DNA from: Burkholderiales bacterium
Lineage (GTDB): Bacteria > Pseudomonadota > Gammaproteobacteria > Burkholderiales > Casimicrobiaceae
DNA: 38,467 bases
Direction of reading: 5' to 3'
Assembly: GCA_020851235.1 (NCBI GenBank)
Contig: JADZDD010000026.1
Span: 1 to 38,467, forward strand
Shown piece after piece: positions 17,769 through 28,949 of this stretch; position 1 is the stretch's first letter, and each line of letters starts with the position of its first letter. The position numbers and the translations under genes were made by a program. The notes beneath the pieces were generated by a model. It saw only the letters and a program-made list of their open reading frames with translations. It did no database searches and was not told the origin of the DNA.

Positions 17769-18242
17769 CTACTGGTAGCGCACCGCCAGGATCTCGTAGC
17801 TGCGCACGCCGCCCGGCGCGGCGACGTCGGCGACGTCACCCTCGGCACGCCCGATCAAGGCGCGCGCGATCGGTGAACTCACCGAGATCTTCCCGCACTT
17901 GATGTCCGCCTCGTCGTCCCCGACGATCTGGTAGGTGACCTGCTCACCGCGCTCGCCGTCTTCGAGATCCACCGTCGCCCCAAAGACCACATGCTCCACG
18001 TCGAGCGCCGCCGGATCGATCACCTGCGCGTTGGCGAGCTTGCCTTCGATCTCCTGGATCCTGCCCTCGATGAAACCCTGCCGCTCCTTGGCGGCGTCGT
18101 AATCCGCGTTCTCCGACAGGTCGCCGTGCGAGCGCGCCTCGGCGATCGCCTGAATCACCGCCGGACGCTCGACCGACTTGAGGTGCGCGAGCTCCGCCTT
18201 GAGCTTCTTCTCTCCGGCAACGGTCATGGGAACCTTACTCAT
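17769..18242 (-). CDS. greA: Transcription elongation factor GreA
   Basis: A 157-aa protein of standard GreA length. It rescues backtracked RNA polymerase by stimulating transcript cleavage through the secondary channel. The N-terminal coiled coil carries the hallmark [12 protein letters not shown] around residue 45, with the acidic tip (Asp, Glu) required for cleavage. The C-terminal FKBP-like domain includes [14 protein letters not shown]. The ATG at 18242 follows AGGA. It is the last gene of a carA-carB-greA series, 89 bp after carB, an order common in proteobacteria. Confidence 0.97.
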   Translation of the reverse strand: MSKVPMTVAGEKKLKAELAHLKSVERPAVIQAIAEARSHGDLSENADYDAAKERQGFIEGRIQEIEGKLANAQVIDPAALDVEHVVFGATVDLEDGERGEQVTYQIVGDDEADIKCGKISVSSPIARALIGRAEGDVADVAAPGGVRSYEILAVRYQ

Positions 18243-18272
18243 CTTCGTCCTGGCCTCAATGCAATGAATCGA

Positions 18273-18289
18273 CGCCGCCACCGGCGGCG
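18273..18289 (-). other. Hairpin in the carB-greA spacer
   Basis: CGCCGCC (18273-18279) and GGCGGCG (18283-18289) can form a 7-bp stem with a 3-nt loop between carB and greA. No T-tract follows, so partial termination or RNA processing is possible; it may also be chance in GC-rich sequence. Confidence 0.25.
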
Positions 18290-18331
18290 GACCTTGCCAC
18301 CCCCGGCGGGTACCGAACAGCGGGGCGAGCG

Positions 18332-21553
<3,222 letters not shown>

Positions 21554-21599
21554 TCAGGAAATCACGGTCGGGGGCCGGATCGGAGTCGGGCACGGATCG

Positions 21600-22781
21600 T
21601 CACGGGCGCTGCTCCATCGCCTTCACGAAACGATCGAAGAGATACGTCACGTCGTGCGGCCCGGGGCTTGCCTCGGGGTGGCCCTGGAAGCAGAACACCG
21701 GCTTGTCCTTCCACGCGAGGCCCTGCAGCGTGTCGTCGAACAGCGAGACGTGCGTGATGCGGACGTTGTCCGGCAGCGAGGCCGGGTCGACGGCAAAGCC
21801 GTGGTTCTGGCTCGTGATGAGCACCTGTCCCGTATCGCGATCGAGCACGGGGTGGTTGGCGCCGTGGTGGCCGAACTTCATCTTGAGCGCGCGACCGCCT
21901 GCAGCCAGCGCCAGCAACTGATGGCCAAGGCAGATCCCGAAGATCGGAAGATTCGCCTCGAGCAGCGTGCCGATCGCGGTGATCGCGTAGTCGCAAGGCT
22001 CGGGATCACCGGGACCGTTGGACAGGAACACGCCATCCGGTTGCATGGCAAGCACGTCACGTGCGGGCATGCGCGCCGGCACGACCGTGATCCGGCAGCC
22101 GCGCTCGGCGAGGTGGCGCAGGATATTGCGCTTCACGCCGTAGTCGTAGGCCACGACATGGAAGCGCGCCTCGCTCAACGTGCGATAACCGGACTCGAGA
22201 TCCCACGCGGCCTCGGTCCACGCGTAGGGCGCGCTGCAGGTGACGGCCTGCGCGAGATCGAGCCCGGTCATGGACGGCACCGCGCGCGCGCGCTCGACCG
22301 CGGTGTCGAGCGCCGCCGTGTCGTGTGCCGCGGCCGCGACGATGCAGCCGTTCTGCGCGCCCCGCTCCCGCAACAGGCGCGTCAAGCGACGCGTGTCGAC
22401 GTCGGCGATGCCGACGATATTTCCGCCGCGCAGATACGATGCGAGATCGCCGGTCATCCGCCAGTTCGACGCACGACGTGGCAAGTCACGAATCACGAGT
22501 CCGGCAACGCGGATGCGCTCGGATTCGACGTCCTCGGCGTTGACGCCGACGTTGCCGATGTGGGGATACGTGAGCGTGACGATCTGCCCGGTGTACGACG
22601 GATCGGTGAGGATCTCCTGATATCCGGTCATCGCGGTGTTGAACACGACCTCCCCCGTCGCGACACCCGCCGCACCGATGGCGCGGCCACGGAACACGGT
22701 ACCGTCGGCCAGCACCAGCACGGCCGGTGTCGCCGGAGCAAACAGCGCGGTGCGGGCGGCAGCGGATGCGGTGGCGTTCAT
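21600..22781 (-). CDS. carA: Carbamoyl-phosphate synthase small (glutaminase) subunit
   Basis: A 393-aa class I glutamine amidotransferase subunit that hydrolyses glutamine and channels ammonia to CarB. The nucleophile is Cys284 in FGICLGHQ, and His368 and Glu370 in GHPE complete the triad. The N-terminal CarA domain ([14 protein letters not shown]) begins near residue 21, so the protein carries about 20 extra alanine-rich residues. The ATG at 22781 has no good ribosome site; an in-frame GTG 66 bases upstream is an alternative start. The leader upstream contains a promoter and hairpins listed separately. Confidence 0.97.
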   Translation of the reverse strand: MNATASAAARTALFAPATPAVLVLADGTVFRGRAIGAAGVATGEVVFNTAMTGYQEILTDPSYTGQIVTLTYPHIGNVGVNAEDVESERIRVAGLVIRDLPRRASNWRMTGDLASYLRGGNIVGIADVDTRRLTRLLRERGAQNGCIVAAAAHDTAALDTAVERARAVPSMTGLDLAQAVTCSAPYAWTEAAWDLESGYRTLSEARFHVVAYDYGVKRNILRHLAERGCRITVVPARMPARDVLAMQPDGVFLSNGPGDPEPCDYAITAIGTLLEANLPIFGICLGHQLLALAAGGRALKMKFGHHGANHPVLDRDTGQVLITSQNHGFAVDPASLPDNVRITHVSLFDDTLQGLAWKDKPVFCFQGHPEASPGPHDVTYLFDRFVKAMEQRP

Positions 22782-22803
22782 CACGAAGGCGATCGACGGT
22801 GAC

Positions 22804-22832
22804 GGCGCGAACGCGCCGCCCGAGAGGCGGCG
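22804..22832 (-). promoter_or_regulatory. Mutually exclusive hairpins in the carA leader
   Basis: CGCCGCC (22814-22820) pairs with GGCGGCG (22826-22832) around a 5-nt loop. GGCGCG (22804-22809) pairs with CGCGCC (22812-22817) around a 2-nt loop. The two stems share 22814-22817, so only one can form at a time. They end about 20 nt before the carA start codon. This is the geometry of a switch, but high GC makes chance stems common. Confidence 0.35.
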
Positions 22833-22854
22833 ATCCTGCGTCGGATGCACAAAC

Positions 22855-22885
22855 GGGGAAGGTCGAACGTCGATCGACCTTCCCC
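22855..22885 (-). promoter_or_regulatory. 12-bp perfect hairpin at the 5' end of the carA leader
   Basis: GGGGAAGGTCGA (22855-22866) and TCGACCTTCCCC (22874-22885) are perfect inverted repeats with a 7-nt loop. On the minus strand the stem is followed by GTTTGTG, a weak T-rich stretch. It lies just downstream of the predicted carA promoter, and also 74 bp after the stop of the SDR gene. It could be a terminator for bamE-dapB-SDR, an attenuator in the carA leader, or both. Confidence 0.6.
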
Positions 22886-22899
22886 GCCTGAGGCGCGGA

Positions 22900-22928
22900 A
22901 TTGTATCGCAAGTCGCCGCCGCTCGCAA
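22900..22928 (-). promoter_or_regulatory. Predicted sigma-70 promoter of carAB
   Basis: On the minus strand, TTGCGA (22928-22923) and TACAAT (22905-22900) are separated by exactly 17 bp, matching 4/6 and 5/6 of the consensus -35 and -10. Transcription would start near 22893, about 112 nt before the carA ATG, just ahead of the 12-bp hairpin. Confidence 0.6.
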
Positions 22929-22958
22929 AGGCGACGACGTCGTGGCCAGCGGCCGCGC

Positions 22959-23723
22959 TCAGTAGCTCGCGCTATAGCCGCCGTCGACGTAGAGCACGTG
23001 ACCGGTCACGAAATCGGCGGCCGCCGAGGCGAGGAATACCGCCGCGCCGGCGATCTCGCGTGGCTGCCCCCAGCGCGCCGCCGGCGTACGCTGCAGGACC
23101 CACGATGAGAACGTCGCGTTGGCCATGAGCGGCGCGTTCATCTCGGTTTCGAAGAAGCCGGGGGCGATGGCGTTGACCTGCACGTTGTACGCGGCCGCTT
23201 CCACCGCGAGCGCGCGCGTGAGCATCTTGATCGCGCCCTTGCTCGTCGCATAGGCCACGATGTTCGGGCGCCCGAGGTCGGACGCGATCGATCCGATGTT
23301 GACGATCTTGCCGCGGCGACGTGCCCGCATCCCGGGGAGGACCGCACGCGACATGAGGAACGGGGCGTCGGCGTTGACCGCCTGCACCTCGCGCCACTCG
23401 TCGAGCGTGTAGGTCTCGAACGCCTTGCGATTGTTCATCCCGGCGTTGTTGACGAGGATGTCGATCGCGCCGATGGTGCCCTCGACCTCGGCCACCCCCG
23501 CGGCAACCGCGGCTTCATCGGTGACGTCGAAGGCGCAGACGCTTGCCGCCTGGCCGGCCTCGGCCAGGCGCTCGAGCGCGTGGTCGAGCCGGTCGCGCCG
23601 GCGGCCGTTGATCACGACGCGGGCGCCGGCCGCGGCGAGGCCTTCGGCGATGGCGAAGCCCAGGCCCGAACCTCCGCCGGTCACGAGCGCGACGCGCCCG
23701 GAAAGATCGAAAGGATGCTTCAT
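22959..23723 (-). CDS. SDR-family NAD(P)-dependent oxidoreductase
   Basis: A 254-aa classical short-chain dehydrogenase. The cofactor loop is TGGGSGLG (15-22), NNAG is at 92-95, and the catalytic triad is Ser145, Tyr158 and Lys162 (YxxxK). The C-terminal LYVDGGYSASY is typical. The profile resembles gluconate 5-dehydrogenase or 3-oxoacyl-ACP reductase-like enzymes; the substrate is not certain. An Arg (NGRRRDR) after the second beta strand favours NADPH. The ATG at 23723 overlaps the dapB stop (ATGA), so it is co-translated with dapB. A lysine-pathway role is not obvious. Confidence 0.88.
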   Translation of the reverse strand: MKHPFDLSGRVALVTGGGSGLGFAIAEGLAAAGARVVINGRRRDRLDHALERLAEAGQAASVCAFDVTDEAAVAAGVAEVEGTIGAIDILVNNAGMNNRKAFETYTLDEWREVQAVNADAPFLMSRAVLPGMRARRRGKIVNIGSIASDLGRPNIVAYATSKGAIKMLTRALAVEAAAYNVQVNAIAPGFFETEMNAPLMANATFSSWVLQRTPAARWGQPREIAGAAVFLASAAADFVTGHVLYVDGGYSASY

Positions 23724-24520
23724 CCGCGCAGTCCCAGGACGTCCGGCATGTCGAAGACTCCGGTGCAATGTGCCGCGCGCTTCGCCGCGACGAATTCTGC
23801 GGCGCGCAGCGCGCCATTCACGAAGAGCTGTCGCGACGTCGCGCGATGCGTGATCTCGACGCGCTCGCCTTCGCCCGCGAAAACGACCGTGTGCTCGCCG
23901 ACGACGTCGCCGCCGCGCAGCGCGGCAAAGCCGATCGTGCCGACGCGGCGCTCGCCGGTGTCACCGTGCCGGGCGTACACGCCGGCTTGCGCGAGCGACG
24001 TGCCGCGACCCGCGGCCGCGGCCTCGCCCAAGCGCAGCGCCGTTCCGGAGGGCGCGTCGACCTTGTGCTTGTGATGCATCTCGACGACCTCGATGTCGAA
24101 GCCGGCGCCAAGTGCGCGCGCCGCCTGCTCGACCAGCGAGAGCAGCACGGTGACGCCGACGCTCATGTTGGCGGCGAAGACGATCGGAATCGCCGTGGCA
24201 TGTTCGCGAAGCGTCGCCCGCTGCGCATCGTCCATGCCCGTCGTGCCCACCACCGCCGCCACCCCATGCCGCGCGCAGGCGGCAAGATGCGCGAGGGTGC
24301 CCGCGGGCCGCGTGAAGTCGATCAGCACGTCTCCCGCCGCGACGGCGGCGTCGATGTCGCTGCCGATCGTGACGCCAGCCACCTGCGTGCCGACGGCCGG
24401 GCTGCCCGCGAGGTCGAGTGCGGCGGCAAGCATGAAGCGGGGATCGGCGCCGACGGCGGCGACGAGTTCGCGCCCCATGCGCCCCCCGGCCCCTGCCACC
24501 ACGATACGCAGCGCCGGCAT
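23720..24520 (-). CDS. dapB: 4-hydroxy-tetrahydrodipicolinate reductase
   Basis: A 266-aa DapB of typical length. It reduces the DapA product with NAD(P)H in the lysine and meso-diaminopimelate pathway, cytoplasmic. The cofactor loop is VAGAGGRMG (8-16). The active-site segment is EVVEMHHKHKVDAPSGTA (from about residue 144), with the His pair and Lys153 expected for catalysis. GTTGM and FAANMSVGV are also family hallmarks. It starts 8 bp after bamE and overlaps the SDR gene by 4 bp. Confidence 0.97.
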   Translation of the reverse strand: MPALRIVVAGAGGRMGRELVAAVGADPRFMLAAALDLAGSPAVGTQVAGVTIGSDIDAAVAAGDVLIDFTRPAGTLAHLAACARHGVAAVVGTTGMDDAQRATLREHATAIPIVFAANMSVGVTVLLSLVEQAARALGAGFDIEVVEMHHKHKVDAPSGTALRLGEAAAAGRGTSLAQAGVYARHGDTGERRVGTIGFAALRGGDVVGEHTVVFAGEGERVEITHRATSRQLFVNGALRAAEFVAAKRAAHCTGVFDMPDVLGLRG

Positions 24521-24528
24521 GACGCGGC

Positions 24529-25083
24529 CTACGGCGTCGCGGCCGCTGCCGGATCCATGACCTTCTTGAAGAAGTCGAGGACCTTGCCCATCATCCCCGC
24601 GTCCTGCCCGTACGGATCCTGCGGCATCGCGCGGCTGGCGGCGATGCGGTTCAATTCCTGCGCCGACTGTGGCATCTCGTCACCCTCCCAGCGGGCAAGC
24701 AGGTCGTCCTTGAAGTACACGGTGAACTGGCGATGCTCCCGCACGCGCCCCCCGCGCTGGAACTGGTACACGTAATCCCAGCGGTTGTCGCGAAATGCGC
24801 TCGTGATGAGCGGCGTGCCCAGGATCGCCCGCACCTGCGCCTTCGTCTGCCCTTCCTTGAGCTTGTCCACCATGTCCTGCGACAGGTAGTTGCCCTGATT
24901 GATGTCGAGCTTGTAGACGCCGAACTGGGTGATGATCGGCACGTACTGATCGACCATCTTGGTCAGCGAGTTCTCCGTCGAGCACGCGCTCAACGCAGCC
25001 GCGAGCGCCAGCGCGACGAGCCCGCGCCGCGTGCGGCGGGGGATGCGAACGGCAGGTACGGCAGTGCGGCAGGGGAAGGGCAT
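24529..25083 (-). CDS. bamE: Outer membrane protein assembly factor BamE
   Basis: A 184-aa lipoprotein of the BAM complex (SmpA/OmlA family). The basic start and hydrophobic stretch lead to the lipobox LSAC with Cys34 as the lipidation site. The conserved core includes YVPIITQFGVYKLDINQGNYL, QVRAILGTPLI and NRWDYVYQF. The C-terminal extension, with a Pro/Gly/Met-rich linker and an amphipathic stretch, is longer than in E. coli and similar in style to other betaproteobacterial versions. The ATG at 25083 is chosen because it places the signal peptide correctly; longer in-frame starts exist upstream. Divergent from fur, a common arrangement. Confidence 0.95.
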   Translation of the reverse strand: MPFPCRTAVPAVRIPRRTRRGLVALALAAALSACSTENSLTKMVDQYVPIITQFGVYKLDINQGNYLSQDMVDKLKEGQTKAQVRAILGTPLITSAFRDNRWDYVYQFQRGGRVREHRQFTVYFKDDLLARWEGDEMPQSAQELNRIAASRAMPQDPYGQDAGMMGKVLDFFKKVMDPAAAATP

Positions 25084-25170
25084 CGGAGCGTGCGATCGGG
25101 TTGGCGCGGACCGGGGATCCCGCGGCGACCGCCGTGGTCGCCTGTGGCGTGGCCACGCGGCAGCCGCGCT

Positions 25171-25199
25171 ATTATAGCTTCGGGCGCGCGCCGCTTCTG
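25171..25199 (-). promoter_or_regulatory. Probable bamE promoter (perfect -10, weak -35)
   Basis: A perfect TATAAT lies on the minus strand at 25176-25171. At 17-bp spacing the -35 reads CAGAAG, a poor match. It lies in the 174-bp bamE-fur divergent spacer; a plus-strand TATTAT overlapping the same bases could serve fur, also without a good -35. Confidence 0.45.
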
Positions 25200-25257
25200 G
25201 CCGGACGTCGGTCACGCGGGCCTCGATCCGCGAGCGCCGTTTCGAAGGACTCCACGC

Positions 25258-25698
25258 ATGTCGTCACCGCAGGACCTCAAGAGCGCCGGCCTCAAGACCA
25301 CGCTGCCGCGGCTCAAGATCATCAATGCCTTCGAGTCGTCGAAGGTGCGCCACCTCACGGCGGAGGACGTGTACAAGCGACTCCTGGGCGACGGGCTCGA
25401 CATCGGGCTGGCCACCGTCTACCGCGTCCTCACCCAGTTCGAGCAGGCCGGGCTGCTCGTGCGGCATCACTTCGAGTCCGGCAAGGCGGTCTACGAGCTC
25501 AACGAGGGGTCGCACCACGATCATCTCGTTTGCCTCCAGTGCGGCCACGTCGAGGAGTTCTACGACGCCGAGATCGAGCAGCGGCAGACGAAGATCGCGC
25601 GCGAGCGCGGGTTCGAGATCCGTGAGCACGCGCTGTACCTGTACGCCGACTGCACGAAGGCGCGCTGCCCGTACCGCAAGACTCGCGGCAGCGGTTGA
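25258..25698 (+). CDS. fur: Ferric uptake regulator Fur
   Basis: A 146-aa metalloregulator. The winged-helix DNA-binding part has PRLKIINAFE, LTAEDVYKRL and LDIGLATVYRVLTQFEQAGL. The regulatory and metal-binding part has HHDHLVCLQCGHVEEF with Cys92 and Cys95, and a second Cys pair at CTKARCPY. It represses iron-uptake genes when loaded with Fe(II) and can also control iron-linked oxidative defence. The start is the ATG at 25258, which gives the canonical N-terminus SPQDLKSAGLKTTLPR. A candidate target site lies in this window at 35869-35887. Confidence 0.97.
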   Translation: MSSPQDLKSAGLKTTLPRLKIINAFESSKVRHLTAEDVYKRLLGDGLDIGLATVYRVLTQFEQAGLLVRHHFESGKAVYELNEGSHHDHLVCLQCGHVEEFYDAEIEQRQTKIARERGFEIREHALYLYADCTKARCPYRKTRGSG

Positions 25699-25738
25699 CA
25701 TCCACCCGGCGCGCGGGGTGTCGCGAACATGACGCGCG

Positions 25739-27274
25739 TCACGTCTCCCGACGATTGAAGTCGGCCACGCGGAAGCCGAGCGCGAAGAGCGTCGCAAAAT
25801 AGACGGCGGCGCCCGCGACGACGAGCCCGGCGAGCCGGGCGGCGCGCTCGAAGAGACCGGCGGCAAACCACACCGGCGCCGGCGCGGTGAGCCAGGCCAG
25901 GACACCGGCCAGGACGACGAGTGCGATGCCGACCTTGCCGAGGAAGCGCCACCATCCGGGCGCGGGCCGATAGTGGCCGCTGCGCCGCAGGAACCAGTAG
26001 AGCGCACCGGCGTTCACCCCGGCGCCCAGACTCGTGGCGAGCGTGAGACCGGCGTGGCCCAGCGGCCGCATGAGGATGAGCGCGAAGGCGAGCGCGACGA
26101 GCACGGTCACGAAGGCGATGGTCACCGGGGTGCGCATGTGCTGGCGCGCGTAGAAGCCGGGGGCCAGGATCTTGACCAGGACGAGTGCGATGAGACCGAC
26201 CGCGTAGCCGAGGAGCGCCGCGCGCGTTTGCCAGACGTCGCCGATGCCGAACTTGCCGTACTGGTAGAGCGTCGTGACGAGCGGCACCGACAGCAGCCAC
26301 AACGCGACCGCCGCCGGCAGCGCGAGCAGGAAGGCGAGCCGCAAGCCCCAATCGAGAAGCGCCGAGTAGTCGGCTGGGTTGTCGGCCGCGTGGTGCCTGG
26401 CAAGCGTGGGCAGCAGCACCGTGCCGAGCGCGGCACCGAGGAGCGCCGTCGGAAACTCCATCAGCCGATCCGCGTACGTGATCCACGAGATGCGCCCGTC
26501 GCCCAGCCAGGCCGCGAGCTGCGTATTGATGAGCGCGGAGATCTGCGCGGCGGACACGCCAAGAACCGCCGGACCCATCAGGAGCAGGATGCGGCGGACC
26601 CCCTCGTCGCGCAGGTCCAGCCGTGGCCGCGGCAGCATCCCGATGCGCGCGAGCGGCGTGATCTGAAAGGCGAGCTGGGCGACGCCTCCCGCGAACACGC
26701 CCCAGGCGAGCGCCAGGATCGGGGGGTCGAAGTAGGGCGCGAGAAAGATCGCGGCAAAGATGATGGCGAGGTTGAGCAGCACCGGCGTGAAAGCCGGGAC
26801 GGCGAAGCGACGGTAGACGTTGAGCACCCCCCCGGCGAGCGACACGAGCGACACGAACAGGATGTAGGGAAAGACGATGCGGATCATCTGCGTCGTGAGC
26901 TCGACCTTGCCCGGCGTCGCGGCAAAGCCGCTCGCGAGCGCGTACACGAGCCAGGGTGCCGCCAGCACCCCCACGACGGTCACGCCGAGGAGGACGAGGG
27001 CGAGGAGCGCGCCGACGCGCCCGACGAGATCCCGGGTCGCCTCCGGGCCACGCAGGCGCTGGTACTCCGCGAGGACCGGCACGAAGGCCTGCGAGAACGC
27101 CCCCTCGGCGAACATGCGCCGCAGGATGTTGGGGAGCCGGAAGGCGACCTCGAAGGCGTCCATCGCCGCGCCGGCGCCGAAGATCGTCGCCTTGAGGCTC
27201 TCGCGGACGAGACCGGTGACGCGGGAGACGAGTGTCATCCCGCTGACGGTGGTCAGGGTACGAAGGAGGTTCAC
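25739..27274 (-). CDS. murJ: Lipid II flippase MurJ (MviN)
   Basis: A 511-aa polytopic inner-membrane protein. MurJ flips lipid II to the periplasmic face for peptidoglycan synthesis. The N-terminus VNLLRTLTTVSGMTLVSRVTGLVRE matches the family start, so the GTG at 27274 is chosen over a TTG 16 codons upstream. FGAGAAMDAFEVAFRLPNILRRMFAEGAFSQAFVPVLAEY is the signature segment with essential Arg and Asp residues. Many hydrophobic helices follow, consistent with 14 membrane spans. Divergent from rpsT, convergent with fur. Confidence 0.96.
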   Translation of the reverse strand: MNLLRTLTTVSGMTLVSRVTGLVRESLKATIFGAGAAMDAFEVAFRLPNILRRMFAEGAFSQAFVPVLAEYQRLRGPEATRDLVGRVGALLALVLLGVTVVGVLAAPWLVYALASGFAATPGKVELTTQMIRIVFPYILFVSLVSLAGGVLNVYRRFAVPAFTPVLLNLAIIFAAIFLAPYFDPPILALAWGVFAGGVAQLAFQITPLARIGMLPRPRLDLRDEGVRRILLLMGPAVLGVSAAQISALINTQLAAWLGDGRISWITYADRLMEFPTALLGAALGTVLLPTLARHHAADNPADYSALLDWGLRLAFLLALPAAVALWLLSVPLVTTLYQYGKFGIGDVWQTRAALLGYAVGLIALVLVKILAPGFYARQHMRTPVTIAFVTVLVALAFALILMRPLGHAGLTLATSLGAGVNAGALYWFLRRSGHYRPAPGWWRFLGKVGIALVVLAGVLAWLTAPAPVWFAAGLFERAARLAGLVVAGAAVYFATLFALGFRVADFNRRET

Positions 27275-27322
27275 GGGCGACGGGGCGCCGGCCGCAGGAC
27301 CTGCGCACGCGGGCGCCGGCAA

Positions 27323-27351
27323 TTGTCCGGTGGGAGAAAATCGGATATTAT
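27323..27351 (+). promoter_or_regulatory. Predicted rpsT promoter
   Basis: TTGTCC (27323-27328) and TATTAT (27346-27351) are separated by 17 bp and face rpsT. The transcript would carry a leader of about 118 nt before the start codon, long enough for feedback control, though no specific structure was identified. Confidence 0.6.
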
Positions 27352-27475
27352 TCCTGGCTTACCCGGATTTGACCAACCCGAGGGTTTCCCGCGCGTCTCG
27401 CGCCGCCTCACGCCGCAGCATCGAGGCCGCGCCGACACCGCGCAGTGAACCCTCGCACCGACAGGAAACCGATCC

Positions 27476-27739
27476 ATGGCCAATTCGGCCCAAGCGAGGA
27501 AGCGTGCCCGGCAAGCGGAGGCGACGCGCAAGCGCAACGCCAGCAAGAAGTCCGAATTGCGCACGGCGGTAAAGAAGGTCCGCAAGGCCATCGCGGCCGG
27601 CGACAAGGAGGCAGCGACCAAGGTCATGCAGGAGTCGCAAGCGGTCATGGACCGCATCGCCGACAAGAAGATCGTGCACAAGAACATGGTCTCCCGCACC
27701 AAGTCACGGCTCGCGCAGGCGATCAAGGCGCTCGCCTGA
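27476..27739 (+). CDS. rpsT: 30S ribosomal protein S20
   Basis: An 87-aa, very basic protein of exact S20 size. It starts [19 protein letters not shown] and ends [15 protein letters not shown], both typical. S20 binds 16S rRNA early in 30S assembly. The ribosome site AGGA lies about 10 bp before the ATG. Monocistronic, with a promoter upstream and a strong hairpin downstream. Confidence 0.98.
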   Translation: MANSAQARKRARQAEATRKRNASKKSELRTAVKKVRKAIAAGDKEAATKVMQESQAVMDRIADKKIVHKNMVSRTKSRLAQAIKALA

Positions 27740-27762
27740 GTCAGGCTGCAGCGTCGCTGCCG

Positions 27763-27785
27763 CGCGGCGCCCTCGGGGCGCCGCG
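27763..27785 (+). terminator. Rho-independent-type terminator of rpsT
   Basis: CGCGGCGCCC (27763-27772) and GGGCGCCGCG (27776-27785) form a perfect 10-bp stem with loop TCG, 24 bp after the rpsT stop. The T-tract is weak (TTGCATTTG). Confidence 0.65.
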
Positions 27786-27923
27786 TTGCATTTGAGGGGT
27801 GTGGGGCCGGTCACCGCCGGCGTGCCGCGGCGATGGCGGGCAGTGCTAACATCGTCTTTCAAATGACAACGAGGCCCGACGCGTCGCGGTGATCGCCATC
27901 GTCGGCCGCGGCGCGGCACTGCC

Positions 27924-28880
27924 ATGGTTCCATCGCCGCACGCACCTGCCGCCGTCGCACCCCCCAAGCATTTCCTGCAGTTCACCGATTTCACGCGCGA
28001 CGAGATCGGCCACGTCCTCGAGCGCACGCGCTGGATCAAGGAGCGCTTCAAGCGCTACGAGCTCTACCAGCCGCTGCGCGACCGCACGCTCGCGATGGTC
28101 TTCGAGAAGGCGTCCACGCGCACCCGTGTCTCGTTCGAGGCCGGGATGTTCCAACTGGGTGGCATCGCGATCAACCTCAATCGCGGGGACACGCAGTTGT
28201 CGCGCGGCGAGCCCATCGAGGACGTCGCTCGCGTGATCTCGCGCATGGTCGACGTGGTGATGATCCGTACCTTCGAGCAGAGCATCATCGAACGCTTTGC
28301 CGCGCACTCGCGCGTGCCCGTGATCAACGGCCTCACGAACGAGTACCACCCGTGCCAGATCCTCGCCGACATCTACACCTACGTCGAGCACCGCGGTGAC
28401 ATCGCCGGGCGCACCGTGGCGTGGGTCGGTGACGGCAACAACATGTGCAACACCTGGATCCAGGCCGCCGCCGTGCTGGGCTTCACGGTGCACGTCGCAA
28501 CCCCCGTCGGCTACGCGATCGACGACGCCAAGGGCAGTCCCTATCGCGCGCACTACCGCACGTTCGCCGATCCGATGGAAGCGTGCCGCGGTGTCGATCT
28601 CGTGACCACCGACGTGTGGACGAGCATGGGCTTCGAAGCCGAGGATGCGGCACGCCGGACGGCCTTCGCCGAATGGATGGTCGACCCCGCGATGATGCGC
28701 GAGGCGCATCCGGATGCGTTGTTCATGCACTGCCTGCCCGCGCACCGCGGCGAGGAGGTGGCGCCCGAGGTGATCGACGGGCCACAGAGCGTCGTGTGGG
28801 ATGAGGCGGAAAATCGCCTCCACGCGCAAAAGGCGCTCCTCGAATACCTCGTCTGCGGCCGCGTCGACGGCACCGATTGA
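27924..28880 (+). CDS. argF: Ornithine carbamoyltransferase
   Basis: A 318-aa enzyme that joins carbamoyl phosphate and ornithine to give citrulline. The carbamoyl-phosphate motif STRTR is at 64-68 (KASTRTRVSFE). HPCQILAD, the ornithine-side VDLVTTDVWTSMG and the catalytic HCLPAHRGEEV are all present. The start is the ATG at 27924, giving about 14 extra residues before the usual HFLQFTDF; the region between rpsT and argF shows only a weak -10-like TAACAT at 27847. It uses the carAB product and feeds argG, also in this window. Confidence 0.96.
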   Translation: MVPSPHAPAAVAPPKHFLQFTDFTRDEIGHVLERTRWIKERFKRYELYQPLRDRTLAMVFEKASTRTRVSFEAGMFQLGGIAINLNRGDTQLSRGEPIEDVARVISRMVDVVMIRTFEQSIIERFAAHSRVPVINGLTNEYHPCQILADIYTYVEHRGDIAGRTVAWVGDGNNMCNTWIQAAAVLGFTVHVATPVGYAIDDAKGSPYRAHYRTFADPMEACRGVDLVTTDVWTSMGFEAEDAARRTAFAEWMVDPAMMREAHPDALFMHCLPAHRGEEVAPEVIDGPQSVVWDEAENRLHAQKALLEYLVCGRVDGTD

Positions 28881-28882
28881 CG

Positions 28883-28915
28883 CCGGGTGCGGCGCGCGCA
28901 CGGCGTCGCACCCGG
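28883..28915 (+). terminator. Hairpin after argF
   Basis: CCGGGTGCG (28883-28891) and CGCACCCGG (28907-28915) form a perfect 9-bp stem with a 15-nt GC-rich loop, directly after the argF stop and 34 bp before the next ATG. There is no T-tract; termination or mRNA 3'-end protection is possible. Confidence 0.45.
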
Positions 28916-28949
28916 ATCCACCCCACGCCCCCACCGGAGAATTGAGTCC

